From NCBI GenBank assembly GCA_030544215.1, contig JARZZO010000001.1, forward strand, positions 71,202,456-71,266,455: a stretch of DNA of 64,000 bases, read 5' to 3'. The translations under genes were made by a program, and so were the position numbers. Positions 33,671 to 43,591 of this stretch are shown here, in pieces. The notes below the pieces were generated by a model. The model was not told the origin of the DNA. It did no database searches and saw only the letters and a program-made list of their open reading frames with translations. Positions within the stretch are counted from its first letter, which is position 1. Every line of letters starts with the position of its first letter. Source of the stretch: Zantedeschia hybrid cultivar (lineage: Eukaryota; Streptophyta; Magnoliopsida; Alismatales; Araceae).

Positions 33671-36469
33671 AGATCTGACGATTTTTTATTTATTTTTACT
33701 ATTTTTTCAGTGTTTTTAGATATTGATTTTTGATACATGTCCGATCGGACGACTCTGATTGACTTTCAAGATCAAACGGTGAAAATTAAAGCACCGGGGA
33801 TGGGATCAACCTTAACAGCCCTATTTGAATATTTAAAAACTTATGAAAAAATTTATTTTTCTTAACATGGGTGGGTGGTTTTCGAGGGGGTGCATCGGGG
33901 CACGTTGAATCCTTTCCCATGTATGTATATATAAATCTAAATATATGTATGTAATACATATATATATACATGCATTAGTATGTAGTTATATAATTATATA
34001 TATCCATGTGTATATATGTACATATATGCATATATACAGAGGGAGAGGTGCAGGGAACCTTGGGTTTCATGCAATGTGGGCGCCTTAGTGGGCGCCTTAT
34101 GGGCTGTTGGAAAGGCACCCCGAGCCATGCTGCTGGAAAACCGCCTGGGCACCTTGACAACTATGGTGTTGATCTATCTGATACCACAAGCTGGAGGCTG
34201 CCAGGCTGCGACTTGATGCCTTTGACATCATGAGACTTTGTGTAAACATGATACATGCAGCAACTATGTACGGGTACATCCATTTTGTGGGCGCAGAGCA
34301 CATCTTTCATGCTTTAGCAACAACTTATGCTTCAGATTTTTTAGAATTTCACATATGCTCTGTGGCTAGCATTAAACAATAGTCAACACTGAATTGGGAA
34401 AAATAAATAACTCAAAAACGTGAAAGGAATGATGAGCTTTACTGTAGAATGAAAATAACAGTCTCTTCTCATACCTAATGAACTACAACATGCAAGCAGA
34501 TGATGGACCAGAAGGTCTAACTAGACTGCATTTTTCTGAAGGAGGAATGCTTATGCCTCTATATGAACTCTACAATTAATTCAAAGCTTAAGAGTTCAAC
34601 CCAGTGACATTGGTTAGCCAGCAGTGTGGAAATAAAAAGAGAAAAAGAAGGATACCTTTGCAACTTCTCTAAGCTTCCTAAAGGATTTGCTTGACTGGAT
34701 CTTGCTAAGAGTGCTTGAAAGCATGCTGATAGACATTGTCTGGCCTTCATCTGGTTTTGGATGCAAGGAATGCCTACTATCATTCAAGATCACCACCATG
34801 TTGGAATCAAGATAGCCAGCATTGCTCATTGCCTCATAAATTTGACCAGCCATGGTGGACCAGTTACTAATTACTGTAACTATTCGCTCTTTTTTCCCTT
34901 TAAGGTCTCTTGCAACAGCCATGCCTGATGTAATAATATAAGAAAGATCAATATAGCTAGTAGTAACTTGGAAAAAAATTTGACTCTCTAAATTCAAATA
35001 AGAAAACAGTTGCTGATGAGATTATGAACCACACATTAGAGAATCATTGTTCCTCTAAAAACTCGTAAAACCAAAAGGGGAAAAGGGATGTACAGCTAGA
35101 AATTCTTAACAACGAACTTTTATGCCATCATGAGCAGACTATGTCTAAAAGATTATCCAAGCTCTGACTCAGCATTACAGATAGTATACGACCAATGAAA
35201 TCGCTTTTAAACTACCCTGAGCTGACACCAAAAAAGTTATTTTCAGTTAAATCTAAAGGATTTGAGGACTAGTGCTATGTATTATTATTCATTTATAAGA
35301 AAAGGAAAACAAAAGTTGGAGAAGCAACTACCAAGACCAGCAGAAACGCTGTTGCATCCATGTCCTGCACCAAAAGCATCATATTCACTCTCCAATCGTG
35401 AGGTGAAACCCGAGATGCCATTCTTTTGTTTCAGGGAGTGCATAAGAGACCGTCTCCCAGTAAGAATTTTATGGGCATATGTCTGTCCAATTGGAAAAGC
35501 ATACCTTCTTACATCAGGTCCCAGAAGGGCAAAAATGAAGATGCCAGTTCCATCGACGTTAGGAGGATAATGATGAAAGTATATACCTGTTCGCCAACAT
35601 CCCACAGTATCCTGTCCGCCGGTGCATTAAAGATATAATGTATTGCAATGGTCAGTTCAACCACTCCAAGGCTGGCCTTAAAGGGCTTACATGCTTTCGA
35701 CAGGACGAAGGAAATTTCCGATCGGATTTCCTCAGCTAACAGTTTCAGCTCCTTGGAAGAAAGGTTCTTCAAATGAGCTGGAGTCTCTAGTGTGTCCAGC
35801 ATTGGCGTGGGATCCTTCTCCCAGACCACATCACTGCCATCAGGCAATGCCGTAATTTGTCTACATAATCCCTGAATTAATTGCATTCTAGGTGAATCAG
35901 TAAGTAATTCCACACTTCAACAAGCCACTTATAACTGAATTATAGTGGGGGGTGTTTAGTAGAGATAGTACTCGTGGGAAACCCCGGCTGGGGTTTGGGG
36001 AAGCTCCCAGGCCAGGCAGCACTGAGTTGTAGTAGTTGGCTCTAAGGATAAGAAATAACAAGCGATGCTTCGTGGAGCACAAATAAAACAAACTAGCAAT
36101 ATCCATTATTGTATTCAAAGAAAGTACAAGCAATCACACCCCACAGACAAAATCGAACTCGAACAGGAAACATCTTGGCAACAACAAAGCGATCTACGCA
36201 TGCTTCTACCAGTAATTTACCGCAACACATGAAGAGAAAAAACAGTTTTCAACAAGGAACGGCCATTGCGGGGGGAAAGGAAGAGCATTCTCGGCGCGAA
36301 CCTTCGCAGGACGGCAGGAAATCGAAACATGATACTGGCCACTCCTCCGATCTCCCATATCCACACGGCGAAGACGCCCAGGGAAACCCATCGTTGGAAG
36401 ACAAACCCTAGATTCGAGACGAGGCAGGGACCTCCGCCCCGGTGAGCACTGTGCGGCGGCAGAGCCCAT
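20537..36469 (-). CDS. DXS3: type-3 DXS-like protein (1-deoxy-D-xylulose-5-phosphate synthase family), central exons missing
   Basis: Six exons are visible on the minus strand: 36302-36469, 35587-35871, 35332-35482, 34656-34924, then 21058-21342 and 20537-20686. The first four give 291 residues in phase: a Ser/Arg-rich probable plastid transit peptide (from MGSAAAQC), then LDTLETPAHLKNLSSKELK, SLGVVELTIAIHYIF, HKILTGRR, FGAGHGCNSVSAGLG and YEAMSNAGYLDSNMVVILND. The last two give IGKGRI, VALLGYG, VTVADARFCKPLD, TVEEGTVGGFGSHV, then WRPIVLPDNYIEHASP and a TAG stop. Family length is about 700, so roughly 280 residues (including the AEQH and DRAG regions) are absent between 34656 and 21342; the 100-N gap lies in that interval. 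Positions that are GGH and GDG in true DXS enzymes read KPF and SNW here, as in the DXS3 subgroup, so synthase activity is doubtful. The coding end of exon 1 (AAG|GTTCGC) is the weakest junction. Confidence 0.82.
21343..22647. other. DXS3 intron sequence before the assembly gap
   Basis: Minus-strand translation was searched by eye for the missing DXS region (motifs such as AEQHAVTFAAG, DRAGLVGADGPTHCGAFD, RYPRGNG). None was found. The stretch looks like ordinary intron or intergenic DNA. Confidence 0.5.
22648..22747. other. assembly gap (100 N)
   Basis: Exactly 100 N, the conventional placeholder for a gap of unknown size. It is bordered by a (TA)n tract, which probably caused the break. It falls between the two DXS3 exon blocks. 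Confidence 0.98.
22748..22820. repeat. (TA)n microsatellite at gap edge
   Basis: About 36 TA dinucleotides directly after the N run. Confidence 0.95.
22893..23580. repeat. array of about 12 short hairpin repeats
   Basis: Irregularly spaced 24-30-nt inverted repeats of the form GGYCAT-stem / 7-nt loop ACCGATA or ACCAATA / stem-ATGAACC. Clear units lie near 22923, 22963, 23001, 23037, 23095, 23206, 23242, 23304, 23364, 23466 and 23551. Stem sequences differ but stay paired: CACTCT/AGAGTG, CATTCA/TGAATG, CATCCA/TGGATG, CATTTTA/TAAAATG. No coding potential. It may be part of an LTR or a non-coding mobile element whose left end is lost in the gap. Confidence 0.65.
23600..24960. other. intron/mobile DNA, CT/GA-rich then Leu-rich low complexity
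   Basis: (GA)n and (CT)n tracts at 23697-23780 and 23876-23960 precede a TGCTG-rich stretch at 24020-24300. Overlapping open frames on both strands there look compositional. A short direct duplication with the phrase GATTGGTGAAAAGATGGG occurs at 24640-24715. No gene is recognised. Confidence 0.35.
24971..25240. mobile_element. GGTAYCGG-type MITE, copy 1
   Basis: Begins CATGGTTGGCAATATCGG and ends GGTACCAAGAGTGACATCCTTG, so the ends are inverted copies of the family terminus CATGG(A/T)TGGCA. The interior is made almost wholly of GGTA(C/T)CGG, CCGATA and GTACGTA steps plus a T/G homopolymer tract (25010-25037). Flanks CACCATAG and CACTATAAG resemble a decayed target duplication. Confidence 0.6.
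25418..25587 (+). mobile_element. Au-like SINE
   Basis: A tRNA-derived head with a box B GGTTCGAACC at about 25473, preceded by GCAACGGTTAAGTTGCC, then ACAGCCTCTCTG, CCTTCCCCAGACCCCAC and GTGCACTGGGTACGCC phrases that match the plant Au SINE layout. It is flanked by 13-bp direct repeats, GGATCAACGGGAT (25405-25417) and GGATCAACAGGAT (25588-25600). It sits just inside the left end of the hAT-like element, so it inserted after or moved with that element. Confidence 0.85.
25954..26272 (+). pseudogene. PCNA: PCNA exon-1 pseudogene captured in hAT-like element
   Basis: Translation gives MLELRFVQG, KVLEVINDLMTDANFDCS, ATGFSLQAMDSRHAALVS, GFEHYC, GMNLNNMAKMLK, AGNNDIITTK and ITFMFESP, matching the first about 105 residues of plant PCNA, the DNA sliding clamp. 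A one-base loss after VQGT shifts the frame, and two TGA codons interrupt it, at the positions after EHYC and after AKMLK. The match ends at a plausible donor (CCCTA|GTCAGT) and runs on into intron-like DNA, so a genomic segment rather than a cDNA was captured. It cannot encode PCNA. Confidence 0.85.
27325..27960. repeat. 58-bp tandem repeat, about 10 copies
   Basis: Units begin GCCTCGTCGGCCCGTTG and include GGCGAGCTGTCGA. Starts at 27331, 27389, 27447, 27505 and 27563 give a 58-bp period; one unit near 27563-27607 has lost 13 bp. Later copies are more diverged. All lie inside the 3161-bp LTR. The Arg/Pro-rich frames across them are not taken as genes. Confidence 0.9.
28150..28600. repeat. 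40-bp hairpin tandem repeat, about 11 copies
   Basis: Each unit holds CACGCCGCCAAGTGTCGGC-like sequence followed by GGCGCAGCACCTTCTTCAAA. The core CCGCC-AAGTGT-GGCGG can fold as a hairpin. Several units keep pairing through compensatory change: GTC/GAC, CACC/GGTG and GCC/GGC. Isolated copies of the same hairpin occur at 27170-27290. Confidence 0.85.
29647..29832. mobile_element. GGTAYCGG-type MITE, copy 2, 9-bp TSD
   Basis: A 186-bp element with ends GGATGGCAGTACCGG and CCGGTACTGCCATCC, flanked by identical 9-bp repeats TTTGGTCTT (29638-29646 and 29833-29841). A 9-bp duplication points to the Mutator (MULE) superfamily. The interior is almost entirely alternating GGTACC, CCGGTA, TATCGG and GTACGTAC steps and could fold along its whole length. 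No coding capacity. Confidence 0.85.
30317..32180. other. DXS3 intron DNA, unassigned
   Basis: AT-rich, then a more mixed stretch at 30900-32100. No DXS exon, transposase or reverse transcriptase motif was seen on either strand. Confidence 0.4.
32189..32243. repeat. (GT)n followed by a poly(G) run
   Basis: About 14 GT dinucleotides run into roughly 27 consecutive G. A second G-run of about 23 lies at 33243-33265. Both are strong candidates for G-quadruplex formation and for sequencing error. Confidence 0.9.
32785..33170. repeat. inverted repeat around TA/GA-rich spacer
   Basis: GGCCGCATAGTAGCATTACT ends near 32852, and its inverted form AGTAATGCTACTATGC starts near 33122. Similarity continues outward (CCAAGG, GGTGCG). 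The spacer is tatatata, gagagaga and tacatatgta repeats with about three copies of a 70-90-bp unit. It may be the joined ends of two elements or a fold-back element. Confidence 0.55.
33291..33449. repeat. three adjacent strong hairpins
   Basis: In order: GGACCACTGGAT with GATCCAGCGGTCC; GCCATCCGATT with AATCGGATGGC (perfect 11-bp stem); and CTGGAATATGGCCGGTG with CACCGGCCGTATTCCAG (one mismatch). The block is much more GC-rich than its TA-rich surroundings and has no coding frame. It is probably the interior of a mobile element. Confidence 0.65.
33455..34165. mobile_element. truncated relative of the 52.1-kb MULE-like element
   Basis: From about 33900 it matches the right half of the 52087-53130 element in order: TATATAAATCTAAATATATG, AGTATGTA-TTATATAATTATA, a GAGAG block, GGGCGCCTTAGTGGGCGCCTT, TGTTGGAAAGGC and the terminus CACCTTGACAACTATG. 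The left terminus was not found. A (TA)n tract lies at 33611-33666. Confidence 0.6.
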
Positions 36470-36657
36470 CCCGGGAACCAGAAGCCTGCAGCCAACAAAC
36501 TGCAACAGAGCAAGGAACACCCCCATGAGAACCGCCAAATGAAGCATTCAAACACGAAAAATCGCAGAAATCTGGAACAAAAACATCCGCAACAACAGAA
36601 TCTTCGCGGATAACACGAAGAAAGCCGGAGATTGGCACTGGAAGAGCATGCGGTTAC

Positions 36658-36785
36658 CTCTGGAAGTAAATAACGAGGCTGCGAAGATTGTGAGAGCCCA
36701 GACGAATGGGGTTTCCTTCGGTGGAGATCGTCGGGGTAGGGTTTGGTAGGGGAGAGCGGGAGCAACGATGATGGTGGTGTCGAGA
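36658..36785 (-). other. 5' UTR exon and proximal promoter of DXS3
   Basis: On the minus strand a strong donor (CCAGAG|GTAACC, exon end 36658) pairs with an acceptor (GGCTGCAG|GCTTC, exon start 36485) 16 bases before the DXS3 ATG, defining a 172-bp 5' intron. The transcription start is not fixed. A transposon-like end (GGGTGTAAACGG) begins at about 36789, so the promoter may lie partly in mobile DNA. Confidence 0.5.
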
Positions 36786-36788
36786 AGG

Positions 36789-37066
36789 GTGTAAACGGGA
36801 GCGGATGCGCCGTTTCCGTGTTCGTCCGTTTACAATAAACGGATAATCCGTATCCGCTCCGTGTACGAATTCGATACAATTTTTTTAAGTGGATGTTTTT
36901 TCGAATTCGAAACGGATACGAATAATATTTTGATATTTAAATAAAATATATATAATATAATATTTATTTAAATTTTTTAAAATTTATAAAAATTAGTAAT
37001 TATTGAATATATATTTTAAATACCCATTAATAGTTGAGACTTGATGATTTAGAGTTTCACCCACTC

Positions 37067-37115
<49 letters not shown>

Positions 37116-38570
37116 TTTAACGGCCGTAATGCACTCTCTACTCGAAGTGGATATTTGACGGAGTAGATACGAGATTTCTGGATCTGTCGGATATCAATTT
37201 TAGATAAATATTCGCAAATTAGGATATAAATACAGAGCGGATCTAGATAATACAACGCAAGCTTCAACTTCCCACCACTGTCCATGAGGTCTTCTTAGGT
37301 GGAGCACCCTCCCGGGGTATTCAAAGCAGCGTGTGGGCCCAATTTTGTGGTGGATGGCGTGTGTTTGTACGCATAATTAACACGTAATTTGAATAGAGTA
37401 ATATTTGTTATACTGTTTGTTATAGTAAGTTGAATCATTTTATAGTATAAGATGTCATTGATCCAACTGAATGGAGGGCATATGGATTAGGCAATTCCTT
37501 TAACAGGTGGACCACACAAAGATTAAATGCCAGTGCACAAAAACTTAACAAATGTACGTACACATAATAAATATTTCGTGAGCATAATAAATACTATTTG
37601 CCGTGCTCACAAAGTATTTGTTATGTTTAAAAAATATTTATCGTGTCTATAAATCTATACACATCTCTAGATATGATAATTACTTTTTAGACATGACAAA
37701 TATTTCGTACGCATGAAAAATAATATTTGTCATGCCTACAAACTGTTTGTCATATATGTAAACTGTTTCGTACGTATGAATAAATAGATGCCTGCAGGAT
37801 GAAGGTGGTCATTTCAAAATGATATTGCTTCTAAAAAGAATTTTTTGTTGTAAGTCCCAGTAAACATTCATATTTGAGTATAAGCCCATGTGATGACTTA
37901 TTGTCTTTGGTGTTGACTCCAAAAAAACTTGTTTTCTCTTGAAAATAACTGCTCCTTGTTAACACTTCCAAAAAAATATTAGACCGATGTGTTCGATGGA
38001 GCCTTTTTCTATACATCTTTTACGTGAAGCTTTTTTCTATATTCGATAGTTTAGATTAAGTGACAATGGTAAAGATAAAGCTGATTAAGGGACCATTTGC
38101 ATCCTTGATGATGACAACAATATGTTGAAGGTTGATACGTACAATATTATTATATAAGCGAAGGACTTCTCATAGCGATATTGATTTATCAACGTCTGAA
38201 CAAGAGGAAAAAATGTGATGCCTACAAATAGAAGTTGAGAGATGTAGGTAGAATAGGAATTAATTAAGAGGAAAGGTAGTTCAACTATGAATTTAATTAG
38301 AAGTTGTATATTTAAACGATTCAACTATCTGCACACTGTATATTTATCCATAGGCACTTACTATTGCAAAGTTCTCTCCGGCTATCTGATCGGTGACCCC
38401 GTACTTTCATCGAAGCTGTTCTACGGTCAAGGATCCCCTGGACTTCAGATCAAGTAGGTTCGTTACCTGCTGTCTTTCTGTGTACACCCCTACTCTATTG
38501 TTGTGGAAGAGGCATGGCCCTGTCTCCCCCTTCCCTCTTAAGGTGTTCCTCTCCCTGTCGTGGGCTTGGC
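36789..38570. other. intergenic DNA upstream of DXS3
   Basis: The start (GGGTGTAAACGGAGCGGAT-like, near 36789) resembles a hAT-type terminus, but no right end was found. A (TA)n tract lies at 37082-37111. The rest is AT-rich with recurrent phrases such as ATATTTGTCATG (37550-37770). No gene is seen. Confidence 0.4.
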
Positions 38571-38587
38571 CCCTTCTTAATGTGCTT

Positions 38588-38796
38588 TTTTTTGGACTGA
38601 GCAGTCCAGTGGAAGGGCGCTAAGCTCCTGATCCTGAGGACCAGGAATCTAAATCGTGTTAAACTTGAGAACTCCAGCGCAGTCCAGAATGGACAAAAAA
38701 TCCACGCAACAGCACGAGGAAACCGTAGGATGCGAACCCACGAGCAAGTCCCCAAATGAGATTGGGTGTCCAACCACTCCGCCAAGCGGAGGGGAC
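38588..38796 (-). mobile_element. tRNA-derived SINE (Leu/Ser-like head)
   Basis: On the minus strand the head reads TTGGCGGAGTGGTTGGACA (box A, TGGCGGAGTGG) and, about 40 bases on, GGTTCGCATCC (box B). A tail ends in about eight A. It is flanked by 16-bp direct repeats CCTTCTTAATGTGCTT (38572-38587) and CCTCCTTAACATGCTT (38797-38812), with 13 of 16 positions matching. The tail length and target duplication make it a SINE, not a tRNA gene. Confidence 0.78.
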
Positions 38797-38962
38797 CCTC
38801 CTTAACATGCTTGTTTCCCTCTCTTAATCAATGGCAATATTACATTTTTATAAAAAAAGTACATTTATCCATATGATAACCTGTATGTCAACGCACACGT
38901 TATATTTACAATTCTAGTTATTTCGATGCTTCGAAATGTAGAAGGCCTTTAAAACTTATTTG

Positions 38963-39079
38963 AGTTGGAACGAAGGTTTCGAGAGGGTAAAAACCTCAAA
39001 CCTAGGCCCCTCTCTCTTAACCACTTTTATTAAAAAGGATAATTAGAGGTAAACCCTCTTAAACTATATTATTACAATA
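38963..39079 (-). repeat. copia 3' LTR (117 bp)
   Basis: Left boundary AGTTGGAACG, right boundary ATTACAATA on the plus strand. Differs from the other LTR at three transitions or transversions: G/T at AGG/AGT, C/T at ACCC/ACTC, and T/C at CTATATT/CTACATT. Confidence 0.92.
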
Positions 39080-39086
39080 CTCCCCC

Positions 39087-42000
39087 TCAAGATGAGGCGA
39101 ATATATCATGAAGTCCCATCTTGCCTACCAACATAGAAAAAATAGAAGGACTAAGTCCTTTAGTCAGGATATCAGCTATCTGACCAGAGGACTGAACAAA
39201 GGGAATACAAAGTTGGCCACAATCAATTTTTTCTTTGATGAAATGACGATCAATCTCGATGTGCTTGGTTCGATCATGTTGTACTGGATTGTTATTAATT
39301 TCAATTGCCGCCTTGCTATCACAATACAGACGAAGAGGAGATTCATTCATTAACTGCAACTCCTAAAGTAGCTTCTGAAGCAAAAGAAGTTCACATACAC
39401 CCAGTGTCATCGCCCTATATTCTGCCTCTGCTGTTGATCGGGCGACAACAGATTGTTTCTTGCTCCGCCAAGCAACCAAATTACCCCCAACATACATACA
39501 ATATCCAGAGGTAGATCGTCGATCATCTAGTGAACCAGCTCAATCTGCATCGGCAAATCCTTCTACCTGAAAAGCACTACGTCGAGAAAATAACAGACCT
39601 CGACCTGGGCATCCCTTCAGGTAACGCATGACTCTATAAATCCCCTCCAAATGTTTCTCTCGTAGATCATGCATGTACCGGTTGAAGACATTGACCGCAT
39701 ATGCTATATCAGGCTTTGTGTGGGATAAGTAAATTAGCCTTCCAACAAGCCTCTGATATCTCCCCCTGTCAACTGACTTACCACCATCTGCTATCAAACG
39801 ATGATTTGGGTCTATTGGGGTAGCAATCGGCTTGCATCCCAACATCCCAGTCTCTGATAACAAGTCTAACACATACTTGCGCTGAGACAGAAAGATACCT
39901 TTGGCTGACCTGGCTACTTCTATACCCAAGAAGTATCTAAGTGGACCTAAGTCTTTCACCTCGAAGATTTGCTGCAGGTTGAACTTCAACTGCTTGATTT
40001 CTAGGTGATCATCTCCGGGAACAATAATATCATCAACGTAGACGAGGAGAATAGTCCTCTTACCCGCAGAATGCTTGTAAAACAGTGTGTGATCTGCATT
40101 ATTATGTATGTATCCCATGTCTCTTACAGCTCTACTGAATCTGTCAAACCAAGCACGAGGAGACTGCTTGAGACCATATAAGGAACGTTTCAATTTGTAG
40201 ACTTTTCCAGTAGTTGCTTCACTCTCAAAACCAGGTGGTACCTGCATATACACCTCATCTTGGAGATCACCATGTAAAAAAGCATTCTTCACATCCAGCT
40301 GATGTAACTCCCACTCAAAGTTTGCTGCACATGAAATCAGTATGCGAACAGAATTCATTTTTGCTACGGGAGCAAATGTTTCATCATAGTCTACTCCATA
40401 TGTTTGTGTGTATCCTTTTGCAACTAATCGAGCTTTGTATCGTTCCACTTTGCCTTCAGGTGTTTGTTTCACAGTAAACACCCATCTACACCCAACTGGG
40501 CGTTTCCCAGTAGGTAGAGGAACCAGCTCCCATGTTTGATTTCTAGATAAAGCACTCATTTCCTCTGACATAGCCTCCCTCTACTTAGGATCTTCCATAG
40601 CAATCTGCCATGTACTAGGAATAGAAATAGAGTCTAGTGCAGCTGCAAAACACTTATAGGAAGGAGACACATACTTATATGACACATAATTGGCAATATC
40701 ATAACGATAACGGGCAGGAGGAACAATAGGGCGAGTGCCCTTACGCTGTGCAATAGGAAGATCAAGATCAGGAATAACTGGAGAAATGTTGTTACCGTTA
40801 TGACCTGATGTAGAAGAAGTGGATGGAGCTTCACCCGGGGAAGACACTTGGATTGTGGGATGTGACTGCACATTAGACTGAACTCTGGCCGCTTCTGTAG
40901 CTCCAGACTCCCCCTCGACACGAGGAAAAATAGGTGTACTAAGAAAATCGCCAGGAAGGAGCAAAGGCGATGTTCCACCATCAGATCGGTTCTGTGCATA
41001 ATAGGCTTCATGCTCTCGAAAAGTAACATCCATGGTGACCAAGAAGCGCCGCTCGGGAGGATAATAGCACCTATAGCCTTTCTGAGTGGCGGAGTAACCA
41101 ACAAACACACACTTCAGTGCACGAGGATCCAATTTTCCAACCGAGAGCCGGTGATTCCTTACAAAGTATACACATCCGAATACTTTAGGAGGAACTACAT
41201 AGCTAGTGGACCCCTTAAGGCATTTAAGTGGAGACACAAAACCAAGGATTCTCAGAGGCATTCGATTGATTAAGTATGCAGCAGTCAACACAGCTTCTCC
41301 CCACAAGAATTTTGGAACATTCATAGTAAATAGTAAGGATCGTGTTATTTCCAACAAGTGTCTATTCTTCCGTTCAGCCACCCCATTCTTGGCCGGGGTA
41401 TCAACACATGTGGTCTGATGCAGAATTCCATGAGTACGAAGGTACTCAGAGAATTCTCTGTTCGTGTACTCTGTCTCATTATCAGAACGTAACACCTTGA
41501 TTTTGACACTAAACTGGGTTGCTATGAATTTATGAAATTCCTGAAAGCACTGTAGAACCTCACATTTACTTTTCAACAAATAAACCCAAGTAACTCTACT
41601 GAAACAATCAATGAATGTCACAAACCACCTATGGCCTGTAGCAGCAACAGTACTACAAGGTCCCCACACATCCGAATGCACAATTTCAAAAGGTGAAGAA
41701 CTACGATGTCCATAAACAGGATAGATGCCTCTAGTATGCTTTGCCAACTCACAATGATCACACACCAATAGTGTTTTATCACATTTATTCAGTAAAGAAG
41801 GAAATAATCTACTAAGAACTGGAAACGGAACATGGCCAAGCCTGCGATGTTGTAGCACAATCTCCCGGGTAGCATCATTAGCAGCAAGAGCAGATCTTTC
41901 CTCAGTAGACTTCAAGCTATCTCGCCCATCAGTAAACTTCAAGTTATATCCTTCAGGCTCCAAATAATACAGTCCATTGTGCAATTTACCACATCCAAGC

Positions 42001-42255
42001 GTCTTTCCCGTTTTCAGCTCCTGAAAAAGACAATGAGAAGGCCAAAAGGTGACAAAACAATTTAACTCCTTAGTGATTGAGCTAATGGACAACAGATTTG
42101 TAGGGAAGGCAGGAACATGCAAAACAGAGGAGAGTCGCAAGGTAGGTGTATAATCTACAGATCCTTTACCAGAAACGGAAGTAAAAGATCCATCAGCAAT
42201 ACGAACTTTGTCCCTACCTGAGCATGGCAAATACGACCGAAAAAGGAGAGATGTA
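39087..42255 (-). pseudogene. copia integrase, reverse transcriptase and RNase H (three nonsense codons)
   Basis: After the solo LTR the frame resumes with the pre-integrase zinc domain (HRRLGH ... CDHC), then an integrase core with acidic residues in VHSDVWGP, RSDNETEY and NGVAERKNRH. The reverse transcriptase follows (RYKARLVAKGYTQ, QLDVKNAFLHGDL, LKQSPRAWF and catalytic YVDD), then RNase H (CDSKAAIEI, RTKHIEIDRHFIKE, ILTKGL). Stops are TAG at 40581-40583, TGA at 39540-39542 (where the family has Trp after DAD) and TAG at 39363-39365. The natural end is TGA at 39087-39089. With the solo LTR and one 5-bp repeat removed, gag and pol are one frame of about 1459 codons. Confidence 0.88.
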
Positions 42256-42260
42256 CCTGT

Positions 42261-43586
42261 TGTAGGTGCTGAAAATGCTCGTGTGATTAACATGAAAAAG
42301 TTATGTTGTTTAGTGTAAACTAACCTATTAAAAACAGCAACTAAAGTGCAGTGATCGCCAGAAACTTTTAACTTAAAAGTTTCAAAAGAGAGATATGATC
42401 GCCTACCTGTTTGAACGCGGAAGATTGAGTCCTTGATTCCCCTCCTTCAGCCGGCTGAAGAAAGAGAGCCCTTTCTTTGTTCTTTTGTTCTTGCTGAGTT
42501 TGAGGTTGAGGATTGTCCAGAAGTCCTTCTGACTTTGTACTTGATTTCCCCTTTTGTTCTCTCGTTGTTGTTGAGTGCAGCAGAGACAGAGAAAGAAAAT
42601 GAAGAAACAATGATGATGAGAACTTAAGTGAAAGCAATATTTAAACTAATCATGATTTTAAACATACTTAAACAACAAACTCACTTGTTTAATTGACTTT
42701 GAAAACCCCTTGAATCAAATAGGTTTTGGAAGATTGATGCTGTGGTGTGTGTTGCATGAAGTGAATATGAAGAATGAAACTAATGAAGATGTAAAATGAA
42801 TGCAGAATTGAAACACTTATGCCCAGTTGGTTTGAAGCCTTGAAAGGATGAAGATCTTGAAAGGACGCCGACTTCTGGAAATGGCAGCGCTCCGACGTTC
42901 CGACGTTGTTGCTCCGATCTTCAACTATAATAACGCTATGGCTCAACTCAACTCAACCTTCACTTTTTTCTTTACTCCCTTCAACATGTAAGGTATTTAT
43001 AGGCATTTTCTGCGTTCGCGATTAACATAGAAAAATCTATGATTTATCTACCTTAACCGACAGATAAATACTAATTAATTCATCTTTATCTGTAATTATC
43101 TAAAACGCGTCCACCTTGGCTGACGCCGTTCAGATTTAATTAAGATAAGGATAAATATCCGAGAAAACTTATCTTTATCTTTATTAGCTAAAACGCGTCT
43201 ACATGTGTAGACGTCTTTTACACTAATTAAGATAAGGATAAACATCCGGAAGAGAAATTAAAATAGCTTAGGAAACCTAAAACGCGTCCAGACTTACAGA
43301 CGTCTTTTAGCTAATAAATCAATTAATTAAAATTCAAATTTAAACGTTAAAATAGGAATAAACTCTAAATGACGTCCACATAGCTCGACGCCTTTTAAGC
43401 TTCTTCATATTTTAACTGAAATTTGAGCTAAAATCAATTTAATTTATTAACTTAAACATGTCTGTTAAACCCGACACTCAAAAATATTAATAAAAATTAA
43501 TCAATGATTAAATATCAAACCATTCTGAGGCATTATTAAATGATATGAAATTTACTCAAAATGACGTCAAAATTAGCGTGTCTACA
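42261..43586. mobile_element. solo LTR, 1326 bp, inside copia protease, target duplication CCTGT
   Basis: On the plus strand it begins TGTAGGTGCTG and ends GTGTCTACA, flanked by identical CCTGT at 42256-42260 and 43587-43591. On the minus strand it begins TGTAGACACGCTAATTTTGACG, a terminus like those of some Ty3-gypsy chromovirus LTRs (recalled similarity). The 43080-43400 part has about three diverged repeats built on AAAACGCGTC and GACGTCTTTTA. No second LTR or coding domain is present. It is younger than the copia element it interrupts. Confidence 0.88.
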
Positions 43587-43591
43587 CCTGT

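Noticed and set aside
32662..33738. Tyr/Ile-rich open frames resembling membrane proteins
   Set aside because: They are translations of TATA, TACATA and GAGA repeats.
38690..38796. tRNA gene on the minus strand
   Set aside because: Box A and B are present, but the sequence continues into a tail ending in poly(A) and is flanked by 16-bp direct repeats, so it is a SINE.
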